Shown piece by piece: positions 49,048 through 58,651 of a stretch of DNA of 64,000 nt. How positions within the stretch are numbered: position 1 is the stretch's first letter; every line of letters begins with the position of its first letter. Source of the DNA: Desulfamplus sp. (lineage in GTDB: Bacteria > Desulfobacterota > Desulfobacteria > Desulfobacterales > Desulfobacteraceae); assembly GCA_015232455.1 (NCBI GenBank), contig JADFZQ010000001.1, positions 310,001-374,000 on the forward strand, in the 5' to 3' direction. The notes under the pieces are model-generated. The model ran no database searches. It was not told where the DNA came from and was given only the letters and a program-made list of their open reading frames with translations. A program made the translations under genes and the position numbers.

Positions 49048-51264
49048 TCATATAGATAGCATGGTTACTAAATCAGATATATTATCGATCTTGTTTTCAA
49101 TATCTCTAAGATGTTCAAGTTGATCTGATTTATCAGCACACCTATCTGAGATAAGTTTCTCAATATCTTTGCTCTCAATTGCACATATATGAAACATATC
49201 CATAAGTTTTTCTCGTAAATCTCTTGCAACTGCATTGATAAGAGGGAAAAGATATTCCTGCTCAACATGGTGTTTATAAGAATCAAAATGTAGCATCACA
49301 GAACGGAGTGCCTCTTTTCTTATCTTTTTTACAGACTCTTTTAAGGCTCTTGATTTAGGTGGGGCTGTTGTAAGCGAACTTATAAATTTTCCAAGAATTT
49401 CAATAAGAGAATAGAAGCTAAACCTTGCCATTGCGTCAGCTTTTATTTTAGCACTGTAGGCAGTTGCAAATTCGCTTTTGGGTAAATTTAGACCAAGAAT
49501 TCTTTTAGCTCCTTTTAAATCAACAGCTTTAATTATATCTGGTATCTGTAGTTTAGATTGCTCATCTAAAGATAGTTGTGGATAAATTTGTGAGGGTGTC
49601 ATGTAGCAAGATTTATAAAGAGTCTCAAACGATTTTTCAATATACTGCTCCTGATCTTGAATTAACTCAATAACTGCTGGATTGAAGTGTTGCGTCATAA
49701 AACGATCAAGCTCAACTCTAAAATCATTAAACATGCAGTAAAGAGCATGATTAAAACTGTAATTGGAGACCATCTCTTGATAACGCTCATTATATATTGC
49801 TGCTCCAAATATAAGCTCTTTTATTTTCAACGCCTGAACACCGCGATTTTTATCAAAAAATTGATTTATCGCAGAAGCAATATCTTTTTTTATATTTTGA
49901 ACTGCAATATCAATAGAATCATCTAATGAAGATTCAAATATCTTTGATTTTTCCTGAAGCAGTTTTAATTTTTCAGTAGCATCTGTAGCTTTTTTTAAAT
50001 CACCAGATAAAAGCTGCATAAACATTGTGTTGCGTTGTTTTAAACCTTGAATCACTAACATTAATCTTTGAATATGATTTTCTAATATTATTGAGAATCT
50101 TTCACTTTCAATCTTATGTTTTAGTGCATTTTCAAACTCGACAGATTTTTTAGCTGTATATTCAGTAAGAGGAATTTCTCTTTTCCACAGCATTAATCTC
50201 TCAAGATTTTTATCTGAAAGTTGCTGTTCAGCAGCGGGATTTTGTTCAAGGGCAGAAAATAGATTAAATAGTGAAGATAGAGTATAAACATTAGGATTTT
50301 CTACAAAATACTCTAAACCTTGTTTTACACTCTTTTCAAGCTCAATAAGAGATTCAAGTGAGTCATGTTCGTTAAAGTCAGCGTTTAATATAAAGATTAT
50401 ATTATTAATTATACCAGTATTTTTAATAATGGTAAGAAACTTAAGATCTGCCTCCCTTAATCCCGTTCTGCTGCTAACCACATAAATCAACATATTGGAG
50501 TAAAGAAGATAATCTTGTATTTGAGATAGGTGAGATGGGTCTGTTGAGTCGCTACCTTGACAATCCGCAATTTCAATAGATGGATCAATGAGTATAAATT
50601 TATCATTAGGAGCTTCAATAAGCACGTCTTTAACAAAAAGAGCATTTGAACTTACACTTGTAAACCTCTTATACTCTGAAAAGTTATCACCTTTAAATTC
50701 TAAAGAAGGCGAATCAGAGTCAAATTGAACAAAATCTTTTACCTTTTCATAACCATCAAGAGCATTAGATATGAGTATAATTTCAGGTCTTAACCCATTT
50801 TCATTAATAAAAGAGCAATTGCTATGGTTTATATTCTTTAGAAAATCTCGGTCGCTCTTTCTTCTCAAGTCAATTGAGCTAATTGAAGGGGCATGAGTCA
50901 ATTGCAATGCTTTTTGTATCTCGCTATTTATCTCGTCCCATGTTTTAAAGCTGACTAAAGCCCTTAGATTATTGCCTCGCCTCACCCGTGTTATAACTGA
51001 AGTTACGGTACCAGCCCCTCTTTTTAACACGTCATCCATAAGCAAAGAGTTTATAAATGTGCTTTTACCTGATTTAATTGCCCCAACAACAGCAATTTTA
51101 ATAATTCCCTCATCTATCTGCACTGGAATAGTTTTGCAAAGATGGTGCTGTCTCTCTACAACTTTGTCATACATTCCTTCAATCTTTTTCATATTCTCAA
51201 AAATAACAAAAAGATCGCTGCATAACTTATCAACCGATTCAATAATATTAATATTGTTCTTCAT
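49048..51264 (-). CDS. Dynamin-like GTPase
   Basis: The 738-residue large GTPase has G1 GAIKSGKST (61-69), a switch region RGAGTVTSVITRVRRG, G3 DCQGSD near 235 and a probable G4 FILNADF near 275, where the usual NKxD is reduced to N-A-D. Long alpha-helical stretches follow, as in bacterial dynamins. Such proteins bind membranes and remodel or patch them under stress. It lies nine bases after yqgE in the same direction and is probably cotranscribed. No transmembrane hairpin was seen; a paddle-like hydrophobic tip cannot be ruled out. Confidence 0.85.
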   Translation of the reverse strand: MKNNINIIESVDKLCSDLFVIFENMKKIEGMYDKVVERQHHLCKTIPVQIDEGIIKIAVVGAIKSGKSTFINSLLMDDVLKRGAGTVTSVITRVRRGNNLRALVSFKTWDEINSEIQKALQLTHAPSISSIDLRRKSDRDFLKNINHSNCSFINENGLRPEIILISNALDGYEKVKDFVQFDSDSPSLEFKGDNFSEYKRFTSVSSNALFVKDVLIEAPNDKFILIDPSIEIADCQGSDSTDPSHLSQIQDYLLYSNMLIYVVSSRTGLREADLKFLTIIKNTGIINNIIFILNADFNEHDSLESLIELEKSVKQGLEYFVENPNVYTLSSLFNLFSALEQNPAAEQQLSDKNLERLMLWKREIPLTEYTAKKSVEFENALKHKIESERFSIILENHIQRLMLVIQGLKQRNTMFMQLLSGDLKKATDATEKLKLLQEKSKIFESSLDDSIDIAVQNIKKDIASAINQFFDKNRGVQALKIKELIFGAAIYNERYQEMVSNYSFNHALYCMFNDFRVELDRFMTQHFNPAVIELIQDQEQYIEKSFETLYKSCYMTPSQIYPQLSLDEQSKLQIPDIIKAVDLKGAKRILGLNLPKSEFATAYSAKIKADAMARFSFYSLIEILGKFISSLTTAPPKSRALKESVKKIRKEALRSVMLHFDSYKHHVEQEYLFPLINAVARDLREKLMDMFHICAIESKDIEKLISDRCADKSDQLEHLRDIENKIDNISDLVTMLSI

Positions 51265-51273
51265 AATGTTAAG

Positions 51274-51846
51274 TTATAAAACCTCTGATATATCCGAGAA
51301 CGGATCAGATTCACTTTCCATGAGCATCATTGCCTCTTCCCATCTTAAATCAGTCGGAGTTTTAAAAATAATATCTTCAACAACTGGAGCTGTAAGCCAC
51401 GCATTTTCATCAATTTCATTTTCAAGCTGAAAAGCTCCCCACCCAGCACATCCAAGAAGAATAATAAAATTTTCAGGACCTTTTCCTTCAGCAATAGCCT
51501 CAATAATATCTCTTGTATTACTCAATCCAAGATTTGGAGTAACCTGCATACAGCCATGCCAATGAAATGGTGGAGAGTGAAGGACAAATACACCACTTGG
51601 CTGAACAGGTCCGCCAAAGTGAATCTCAATACCAGCAATACGTTCGTCATAATCAATTTTAAGATCATCAAAAAGCTCGCTTCCTGTAAGCAGAGGGTGA
51701 GTTTTATTTATTATAAACCCAAGGGCACCAAGCTCATTATGTTCACACATACAGATAACCGTCTGTGCAAAATTTGGATCAGGAAGACCCGGCATAGCCA
51801 TAAGAAAATGACCTTTTAAAAATTTATCTGTTTCAGAAGACATCAA
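51274..51846 (-). CDS. yqgE: YqgE/AlgH family protein
   Basis: The 190-residue protein matches UPF0301 (PF02622): FLKGHFLMAMPGLPDPNFAQ, LGALGFIINKT, HFGGPVQPSGVFVLHS, and LLGCAGWGAFQLENEI, NAWLTAP. It is a widely conserved cytoplasmic protein whose biochemical role is unsettled; AlgH in Pseudomonas affects alginate gene expression. Here it stands between manC and the dynamin, all on the minus strand. The alginate/GDP-mannose connection with manC is suggestive. Confidence 0.94.
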   Translation of the reverse strand: MMSSETDKFLKGHFLMAMPGLPDPNFAQTVICMCEHNELGALGFIINKTHPLLTGSELFDDLKIDYDERIAGIEIHFGGPVQPSGVFVLHSPPFHWHGCMQVTPNLGLSNTRDIIEAIAEGKGPENFIILLGCAGWGAFQLENEIDENAWLTAPVVEDIIFKTPTDLRWEEAMMLMESESDPFSDISEVL

Positions 51847-51885
51847 TTTGCTCCATCATTTTAATTTGTTACTGATAAAAATCTT

Positions 51886-53397
51886 TTACCGTCCATAAAG
51901 ATCATCAAGCCTTACAATATCATCTTCACCAAGGTAGCTACCAGATTGAACTTCAATAAGCTCTAAAGGTATTTTTCCCGGATTTGCAAGCCTATGAACT
52001 GTTCCAGTGGGAATGTATGTAGATTCATTTTCAGTTAGCATAATCTCTTGCTCTCCCTTAGTAACAATAGCTGTTCCAGAGACAACAGTCCAATGTTCAG
52101 CTCTGTGATAGTGTTTTTGAAGAGATAGCTTTGCCCCGGGTTTTACAGTGATTCTTTTAACTTGAAATCTTTTTTCTATGTCAATTGTCTCATAAGAACC
52201 CCAAGGTCTAAATATCTTACTGTGAAAGACTGCCTCGCCTCTTCCGCTATTTTTAAGCTGTGCAACTAACTTTTTGACATCTTGAACCTGATCTCTTGGA
52301 GCAACTAAAACAGCATCTTTGGTCTCAACAATAACATGACCTTCAAGTCCTACAGCAGCAATAAGCCTGTTTTGTGCATATAGGTACGAGTTTTTCACAT
52401 CTGAGAGAAGAACATCTCCTTTGACAACATTATGATTTTCATCTTTAATACCCGTTTGCCACAATGCTTCCCACGAACCAAGATCGTTCCAACCCACACT
52501 TATAGGAATAATAACCCCTTTATCTGTTTTTTCCATAACTGCATAGTCAATAGACTCTGCTCTGCTTTTTTCAAACGATGATTTATCAAGTCTAAAAAAA
52601 TCAAGGTCGTCTCTTCCGTTTTTTAAAGATTCTCTGCATACCTTTAACATATCAGGTTCATAGATATCCAAATCCTCTAAAAACTGAGAGGCTTTAAACA
52701 TGAACATACCACTATTCCAGAAATATTGACCAGAATCAACATACTCTTTAGCTCTATTAAGGTCTGGTTTCTCAACAAACTTTTCAATAGTATATGCACA
52801 GTTTTTGCAATTTTCATATTTGTGATTTAGGTTTTTGAAATCTTGGTTATCTTGGCTATATTGCCCATTAATCTCTTTTAATGGCTTTGCACTCTCTTTT
52901 AGCTCTTTACCTTTTTTAATATATCCATAGCCAGTTTCAGGAGCTTCGGGGATAATCCCAAAAGTGATTAATTTATTTTGGTTTGCAAATTGACTGCCAA
53001 GCATTACAGCATCATGGAAATTTTTTATATTATTAATAACGTGATCTGCTGGCAATATCAAAAGAACTAACTCATCTTGGTTATCACCAAACAGTTCAAG
53101 AGCTTTAACAGCACCTACTGCAATTGCTGGAGCTGTATTTTTCCCTACTGGCTCAAGGATAATTGAAAGAGGCTTTATATTTATAGCTCTTAACTGCTCG
53201 GCAACCATAAAACGATACTCTTCATTGCATACAATTATTGGTGAAGAGATTTGTTCTAAACCATTAAGCCTTAAAATTGTATTTTGAAGCATTGAATTAT
53301 CATTTGTAAGATTTAAAAGCTGCTTTGGAAAAAGCTCTCTTGAGAGAGGCCATAATCTTGTTCCAGAACCACCAGCAAGAATTAATGGTATTATCAT
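51886..53397 (-). CDS. manC: Mannose-1-phosphate guanylyltransferase / mannose-6-phosphate isomerase
   Basis: The 503-residue bifunctional enzyme has a nucleotidyltransferase domain (LAGGSGTRLWPLSRELFPKQ at 7-26; LPADHVINN; FVEKPDLNRAKEYVDSG; YFWNSGMFMFKAS) and a C-terminal cupin-type isomerase domain (FRPWGSYETID, KPGAKLSLQKHYHRAEHW). It makes GDP-mannose for polysaccharide synthesis. A 30-residue Lys/Asn/Gln-rich insertion (about 165-200) makes it longer than the usual 470-480. It fits with the secreted glycan-related proteins on either side of 53.7-62.4 kb. Confidence 0.95.
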   Translation of the reverse strand: MIIPLILAGGSGTRLWPLSRELFPKQLLNLTNDNSMLQNTILRLNGLEQISSPIIVCNEEYRFMVAEQLRAINIKPLSIILEPVGKNTAPAIAVGAVKALELFGDNQDELVLLILPADHVINNIKNFHDAVMLGSQFANQNKLITFGIIPEAPETGYGYIKKGKELKESAKPLKEINGQYSQDNQDFKNLNHKYENCKNCAYTIEKFVEKPDLNRAKEYVDSGQYFWNSGMFMFKASQFLEDLDIYEPDMLKVCRESLKNGRDDLDFFRLDKSSFEKSRAESIDYAVMEKTDKGVIIPISVGWNDLGSWEALWQTGIKDENHNVVKGDVLLSDVKNSYLYAQNRLIAAVGLEGHVIVETKDAVLVAPRDQVQDVKKLVAQLKNSGRGEAVFHSKIFRPWGSYETIDIEKRFQVKRITVKPGAKLSLQKHYHRAEHWTVVSGTAIVTKGEQEIMLTENESTYIPTGTVHRLANPGKIPLELIEVQSGSYLGEDDIVRLDDLYGR

Positions 53398-53420
53398 AAA
53401 ATTGTTCCTTAAATTTGAGA

Positions 53421-53602
53421 TATACTCTAAGCGGCATTAATTGAGGTTTTTATATCTGACCTCTTGCAAAACTTATTTTTTATCCAGTAAAATCAGGGGA
53501 TAAATTAAAGTTTTGCAGGAACTCTATTTATTTAAGTAGAGACGCATGACAGTGCTTCTCTACAATTTAGATAGAACTCAATTTATGACCTTTAACACTA
53601 TA
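53421..53602 (+). repeat. Family A palindromic element, copy 9, interrupted by family B
   Basis: The left end TATACTCTAAGCGGC ... TTAATTGAGG is at 53421, the core at 53536-53563, and the right arm CTCAATTTATGACC ... CACTATA ends at 53602. The total is 182 bp. Removing the 72-bp family B segment leaves 110 bp, the normal size of the element. Confidence 0.8.
53457..53528 (+). repeat. Dispersed repeat, family B, copy 3 (nested)
   Basis: The segment starts TGACCTCTTGCAAAACT and ends AGTTTTGCAGGAACTCTA-like, so its ends are themselves an imperfect inverted repeat. It aligns along its full length with 27704-27774. Confidence 0.7.
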
Positions 53603-53736
53603 ATTGGCACTATTTAAGCATTAGTTCACTATACCGCAAATGAACGATATTTGCTTTATAATTTTTCACTTTATGATATAACACGATTTCTAAAAATCGC
53701 TCAAAACATACCACAAAGTTCTTCGGGGGTTATTAC

Positions 53737-55707
53737 TTGAAAATTTTATTCAGATCAACAGACAAACTATATTCAGCAAAATCTCTATTTGCAATTGCTA
53801 TTATATTTACTATTTTTAGCTTCTTTTCATACTCTTTTGCACAACCTGAAAATTCAACCTCTTTTGATAAAGGAGATATTTCGGCTAAATCAGAGATAAA
53901 ACAGAGAGAAGCTGATAAAAAATGGATACCAAAAGTTTGGTTAGAGTTTGTAAAACAAGGTCCTGTAAAAGATAATTTGCCAGATTTTTCTTGTGCAGGC
54001 TATAAGATGGGTCTTAAAACTATACCTGATATTCTACCTGACACTAAAAACGATTCTATCTATAAATATAAAGACGATTCTATTTATAGATACAAGATAT
54101 TTTATGTTACAGACCCAAAGTTTGGAGCAATTCCTAATGATGGCATTGATGACACAAAAGAGATTCAATCTGCAATTGATGCGGCTGGTGAATTTTCTGG
54201 CAGCAACGTTGCTGGTAGAATCTCTGGAGATACAGATGGTGAAGCCTCTGGTAGAATCTTTGGTGATGGGGACAATCTTGGGTGTGTGGTATTTTTTCCA
54301 AAAGGGCGTTACGATATTCATAAAACCCCAGCAGATGGCTTTGTCCAGATTAGAAATGGCAACATTATATTAAAAGGTGAGAGCAGAGAGAATACGATTC
54401 TCCATTTTGGTTCACCCGGAAAGGCTGACAAAATTTATAGACTTGGCACAGTCCCAGCAGAGCAAGAGGGGCGACACTGGACTACTTTGGCTGTAATGGG
54501 TTCAGAATCAACAACCGAGTTGACACGCTACACAAAAACCGTAATGCGTGGGGAAAAAGAGATTCATGTTATGGATACCTCAAATCTTGTTGCAGGGCAA
54601 ACCGTAATCATTGAGTTTGACGATCCTCTTATTGACACAGCAAATCCCTCTTATGATAAAGCAGATATTGCGGCACAGTTAGTTTATCCTTTTAAACTCC
54701 TTAAAGAGCATACTGACTCATTTGGTAAAGCCTCAAAAAAAATTACATGGATCGTAAAGATTGATAAAGTTCTTGATAAAAAACGAGTAGTGTTAGCTGA
54801 ACCAGCAAGATTTAGCCATTTTCTGCGTTATTCTCCAAGAATTTTATCGTTTAATGGCGTTAAAGGTGTTGGAATTGAGAATTTAACCATAGAGAGCAGT
54901 TGGCAAGGTGGTTATAGACACCATAAACCATTTTTAGATAAAGACGGCAAGATAGTTAGAACTGCAAAAGAGCAAGATTATCTTTGGGGTGGAATCTGGT
55001 TTAGTTATGCTTACGATGGTTGGGTTCGTAACGTAATTTTCAAAGATTTAACCCAAGGGGTTATTTTTAGCAAATGTGGATATATGACGGCAAATAACCT
55101 TAAATTCGAGGGACTTGACGGTCATGCAGGGGTTACCATTGCCCAAAGTCATGCAATATTAGTTGATAATGCTGATTTCTTTGCCCGCTCAGTTCACCCT
55201 GTCAGCCTTAAAAACTTTGCTTCTGGCAATGTAATAACAAATTGCAAAACTCACTATGATGGAAGAAACTCTAATAATTCAACTGATGCTGTTATTGATT
55301 TTCATGGTCTTTTTCCTTACGAGAATCTATTTGAAAATATGCAAGGATTCTACATCTGCCCGGGAGGCGATACAAGTGTAATGCCACACTCTGGGGTTAG
55401 AAACGTATTTTGGAATATTGAAGCTCCTGAAAATATGAGCTGTTATAGTTGCGAACTTAAAGATGAATTTATGCGAACTTACGAATATGGTAACACATCT
55501 TCTAAAACTCCTGCCACCATGTATGAGTATCAGCCACAAGGCTTTTTTGTTGGGATTACACGTAGAGATAATAGGCAAGTTACAATGGGAGGCAATAGTT
55601 TAGATAAACAAAATAAATGGATAAAGGTTGAAGGGTTAAATAGAGAAAACATTGCAATTCCATCTCTTTACAAAGAACAAATAAGATTGAAGAGAAACTA
55701 TCTATGA
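53737..55707 (+). CDS. Secreted parallel beta-helix (pectate-lyase-superfamily) protein
   Basis: The 656-residue protein has a long signal peptide (hydrophobic LFAIAIIFTIFSFFSYSFA, cleavage near 35). A pectate-lyase-superfamily start follows: FGAIPNDGIDDTKEIQSAID near 130-150, with VVFFPKGRYDIHKTP, and a long repetitive region with N-, G- and V-rich turns ending near VMPHSGVRNVFWNIE. It probably binds or cleaves an extracellular polysaccharide. Two insertions of tandem-repeat origin occur: residues 105-120 (NDSIYKYK / DDSIYRYK) and about 152-175 (Gly/Ser/Asp-rich). It starts with TTG at 53737, with GGGGG eight bases upstream. The stop overlaps the hybrid kinase start (55704-55707). Confidence 0.85.
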   Translation: MKILFRSTDKLYSAKSLFAIAIIFTIFSFFSYSFAQPENSTSFDKGDISAKSEIKQREADKKWIPKVWLEFVKQGPVKDNLPDFSCAGYKMGLKTIPDILPDTKNDSIYKYKDDSIYRYKIFYVTDPKFGAIPNDGIDDTKEIQSAIDAAGEFSGSNVAGRISGDTDGEASGRIFGDGDNLGCVVFFPKGRYDIHKTPADGFVQIRNGNIILKGESRENTILHFGSPGKADKIYRLGTVPAEQEGRHWTTLAVMGSESTTELTRYTKTVMRGEKEIHVMDTSNLVAGQTVIIEFDDPLIDTANPSYDKADIAAQLVYPFKLLKEHTDSFGKASKKITWIVKIDKVLDKKRVVLAEPARFSHFLRYSPRILSFNGVKGVGIENLTIESSWQGGYRHHKPFLDKDGKIVRTAKEQDYLWGGIWFSYAYDGWVRNVIFKDLTQGVIFSKCGYMTANNLKFEGLDGHAGVTIAQSHAILVDNADFFARSVHPVSLKNFASGNVITNCKTHYDGRNSNNSTDAVIDFHGLFPYENLFENMQGFYICPGGDTSVMPHSGVRNVFWNIEAPENMSCYSCELKDEFMRTYEYGNTSSKTPATMYEYQPQGFFVGITRRDNRQVTMGGNSLDKQNKWIKVEGLNRENIAIPSLYKEQIRLKRNYL

Positions 55708-57656
55708 TAATGCCAGAATGGGTCTCTTGGTTGATTTTTGCTTTAATAGTTTTATCCTTAGCTTTGGTTGGAGTAACTGGATTTAGTCTGATCTTAAGAA
55801 ATATGGTTGAAAAAAGAACCTCTGCATTAATCCATACACATGAACAGCTTCGTCTTAACTCAGAGGCTCTTTTGAAATCTTCCGAGCTTATTCAGCAAGA
55901 CGAATCAGATATACAGACTCTTGTTGAGACAATGTTACGCATTACAGGTGAAGTTTTTTTTGACCATATTGTTGTGGAGTTATGCCGTTGGCTTGGCTGT
56001 AACTATGCAATTGTTGGAGAAATTATTAATGGAGATAGCATAAAGGCAATTGCGATGGTAATGGGTGGTGAACCAGTAAGCGACTACTCATATAAACTTA
56101 GTGGAACACCTTGTAAAGATGCCATTAATAAAGGCTACTGTGCATACACAGAAGGTGTATGTGAGGCGTTTCCTGATGATTTAGATTTGATTAACATGAA
56201 AGCTGTCGGCTATGTTGGCGTTCCAATAAAGAATCGTAAAGGCGAGCCAATAGGTATTCTTTGCTGTATCTCTTGCCACAAGCTCAATCTAACAAAACGC
56301 ACCAATGAGGTAATGAACATAATTGCCGCCAAAATATCTGGTGAGATAGAGAGACAGCATAATGAAAAAGAGAGAGATGATCTACAAAATAGGCTAAAGC
56401 AGGCATATAAAATGGAGTCTCTCGGAACTTTAGCAGGAGGTATTGCTCATGATTTTAATAACATCTTGATCCCTATCCTTGGCTATACTGAAATGCTTTT
56501 AGATAAAACTCCAGATGATAATCCACTCTATGATACCTTTTACGAGATAAATAAAGCAGCAATTAGAGCTAAAGATTTAGTAAAGCAGATACTTACATTT
56601 TCCCGCCAAACTAATACTGAAATTGCACCAATGAAAATTCAGCCAATTGTCAAAGAGGTTCTAAAATTTATCAGAGCAAGCATACCAGCAACTATTGAGA
56701 TAAGACAGGAGATAAAAGAGAATTGCAGTCTTGTAAATACAGAACCTACACAGATTCATCAGATTGTTATGAATCTTGTTACAAATGCTTATCACGCTAT
56801 GGAAGATAGAGGCGGAGTTTTAACAGTAAGAGTTGAGGAGATTAATATTAATAAAAACGGAGATTTTTCAGTAAACAGTTCAGAGCATCAAGAGTTAAAA
56901 CATCAATTGACATATTATAAAGATGCTTTTGAAGTAAACGTTTGTAAAGATACCTTTCAAATAGAAACGGCAGAGCTACCAGACGGAGTGTATGCCTCTC
57001 TAACCGTTGCAGATACAGGTATTGGTATGACCCAAGAAGTTATGAGTAAGATGTTTGATCCTTTCTTTACAACAAAAGAGGTTGGCAAAGGAACTGGCAT
57101 GGGGCTTTCTGTGGTTCATGGCATTGTTAAAAGAATGAATGGAGCTATTAAAATTTACAGCAAACCTAATAAAGGCACTATCTTGTCTGTTTATCTACCT
57201 GTGGTTCAGAGCTATTCAGAAGAAGATCAAAATACAATTGTGAAAACTATTACTCCCAATGGAAATGAGTGTATCCTTCTTGTAGATGATGAGGAGAGTG
57301 TTATTGAGACTGAAAATAGTATTTTAGAATATCTTGGATATAATGTTGTTCCAATAGTTGGGAGCATCGAAGCTCTTGAGACTTTCCGTACAAACCCCTA
57401 TCAGTTTGATATTGTAATAACAGACCTATCAATGCCTAAGATGTCTGGAGATCAATTGGCAATTGAGCTTATAAAGATACGCCCAGATATTCCAATAATC
57501 ATCAGCACAGGTTTTGCTGAACAAGTTTCTATTAAAATGGTTCAATCAATAGGCATTAAATCTGTTCTAACAAAACCTTTTACTGTTAAGGAGATTTCGT
57601 CTGCAATCCGCAAAGCTCTTAATAATAGTGATGTTGATGAAAAAGATAATGAATAG
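55704..57656 (+). CDS. Hybrid sensor histidine kinase with GAF domain and C-terminal receiver
   Basis: The 650-residue protein has one N-terminal membrane segment (SWLIFALIVLSLALVGVTGF), a GAF domain (about 75-215; SGTPCKDAINKGYC, YVGVPIKNRKGEPIGILCC), HisKA with phospho-His in LAGGIAHDFNNIL (about H249), a HATPase domain (NLVTNAYHAME, DTGIGM, GTGMGLSVVHGIV) and a receiver (ILLVDDEESV, DIVITDLSMPKMSG, LTKPF). It should relay phosphate through its own receiver to an unknown Hpt or regulator. Its start is coupled to the secreted protein stop (ATGA). ATG 55710 is an alternative. Confidence 0.92.
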   Translation: MIMPEWVSWLIFALIVLSLALVGVTGFSLILRNMVEKRTSALIHTHEQLRLNSEALLKSSELIQQDESDIQTLVETMLRITGEVFFDHIVVELCRWLGCNYAIVGEIINGDSIKAIAMVMGGEPVSDYSYKLSGTPCKDAINKGYCAYTEGVCEAFPDDLDLINMKAVGYVGVPIKNRKGEPIGILCCISCHKLNLTKRTNEVMNIIAAKISGEIERQHNEKERDDLQNRLKQAYKMESLGTLAGGIAHDFNNILIPILGYTEMLLDKTPDDNPLYDTFYEINKAAIRAKDLVKQILTFSRQTNTEIAPMKIQPIVKEVLKFIRASIPATIEIRQEIKENCSLVNTEPTQIHQIVMNLVTNAYHAMEDRGGVLTVRVEEININKNGDFSVNSSEHQELKHQLTYYKDAFEVNVCKDTFQIETAELPDGVYASLTVADTGIGMTQEVMSKMFDPFFTTKEVGKGTGMGLSVVHGIVKRMNGAIKIYSKPNKGTILSVYLPVVQSYSEEDQNTIVKTITPNGNECILLVDDEESVIETENSILEYLGYNVVPIVGSIEALETFRTNPYQFDIVITDLSMPKMSGDQLAIELIKIRPDIPIIISTGFAEQVSIKMVQSIGIKSVLTKPFTVKEISSAIRKALNNSDVDEKDNE

Positions 57657-57676
57657 ATGACAAGGACAATAAATAG

Positions 57677-58651
57677 ATGACACCTAAAAAAATTGCGATT
57701 ATTGGATGTGGGCGTGTAGGAACCTCATTGGCTGTGTTCCTATCAAAGGCGGGTTACAATGTTGCAGGAGTTGCAAGCAAAACAATCTCATCTGCTCAGA
57801 AAACTGTTCAGGCTATTTTATCAATAAAAGGTGAAGGGAGAAACAACTCTAAAGAAGAGACCATCAACTCTCAAGAAAAGACAAATAACTCTAAAGATAT
57901 AACCAGTTATGAAGATGTAAAATTGTGCATCTCACCTGCTGAAGCTGCTATTTCAGGAGATATTATATTTATAACTACACCTGATAATCTTATCCAAAAT
58001 GTATGCTTTGAGATAAGCTCCAACCCTTTAGTTGATATTTCTGAAAAGACTATTTTTCACTGTAGCGGTGCTTTATCTTCATGTGTTTTAGCATCTGCTT
58101 CTGATAAGGGTGCAAATACAGGTTCAATCCATCCATTACAGAGTTTTGCACCTTATACTTTGGGGCAGAATTCCCCTTTTGTTGGAATTAACGTATCGGT
58201 TGAGGGAAATGAAAAAGCATTAGTTATTGGTAAGGAGTTGATCTCCTCTTTAAATGCTAACTACTTCACTATCCCAACAAAATCAAAAACCCTTTATCAT
58301 GCTGCCGCAGTTGTTGCTTCAAATTATCTTGTTACTTTAGAAAATTGTGCTTTAAACCTTTTAAAAGAGGCAAATCTCTCTGAAGATAAAGCATATACAA
58401 TCCTTGAGCCTCTGATTCAGGGAACTTTAAATAACATAAAGACAAGGGGAACTATTGCAGCTCTTACAGGTCCAGTTGCAAGAGGTGATTTTGCAATTGT
58501 GGAAAAACATCTAAAAGATATTGATGAAGTTTTACCAAATTTTTCAAAACTCTATCGGGTTATGGGAGACTATACGCTAAAACTTGCCCAAAAACGAGGA
58601 GACCTTGAACAAGGCTCTATTGATAGGCTTTCAGAGGTTTTTAATAAATGA
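57677..58651 (+). CDS. Rossmann-fold / DUF2520 protein
   Basis: The 324-residue protein has an NAD(P)-binding start IAIIGCGRVGTSLAVFLSKAG. The region DIIFITTPDNLIQ, then FHCSGALSSCVL, GSIHPLQSFA, leads into the DUF2520 C-terminal helical domain (ALTGPVARGDFAIVEKHL). The family is distantly related to ketopantoate/6-phosphogluconate-type dehydrogenases; the substrate is unknown. A roughly 25-residue Asn/Ser/Lys-rich insertion (NNSKEETINSQEKTNNSKD) sits between beta-strands 2 and 3, near residues 55-75. It is 20 bases after the kinase and overlaps the ABC ATPase start by four bases. Confidence 0.93.
   Translation: MTPKKIAIIGCGRVGTSLAVFLSKAGYNVAGVASKTISSAQKTVQAILSIKGEGRNNSKEETINSQEKTNNSKDITSYEDVKLCISPAEAAISGDIIFITTPDNLIQNVCFEISSNPLVDISEKTIFHCSGALSSCVLASASDKGANTGSIHPLQSFAPYTLGQNSPFVGINVSVEGNEKALVIGKELISSLNANYFTIPTKSKTLYHAAAVVASNYLVTLENCALNLLKEANLSEDKAYTILEPLIQGTLNNIKTRGTIAALTGPVARGDFAIVEKHLKDIDEVLPNFSKLYRVMGDYTLKLAQKRGDLEQGSIDRLSEVFNK

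Larger units (their letters stand above)
53398..53736. other. 339-bp divergent intergenic region
   Basis: It separates manC (minus) from the beta-helix gene (plus). It holds a family A element (53421-53602) that contains a family B repeat (53457-53528). An AT-rich segment follows, with a small CGATTT/AAATCG dyad near 53690, and GGGGG serves as ribosome site. A sigma-54-like TGGCAC...AAGCA at 53605-53620 has the right GG-GC spacing but two mismatches. No small gene is supported. Confidence 0.65.

Noticed and set aside
53605-53620. Sigma-54 promoter for the beta-helix operon
   Set aside because: GG-GC spacing is right, but the -12 box reads AAGCA instead of TTGCA; too weak to call.
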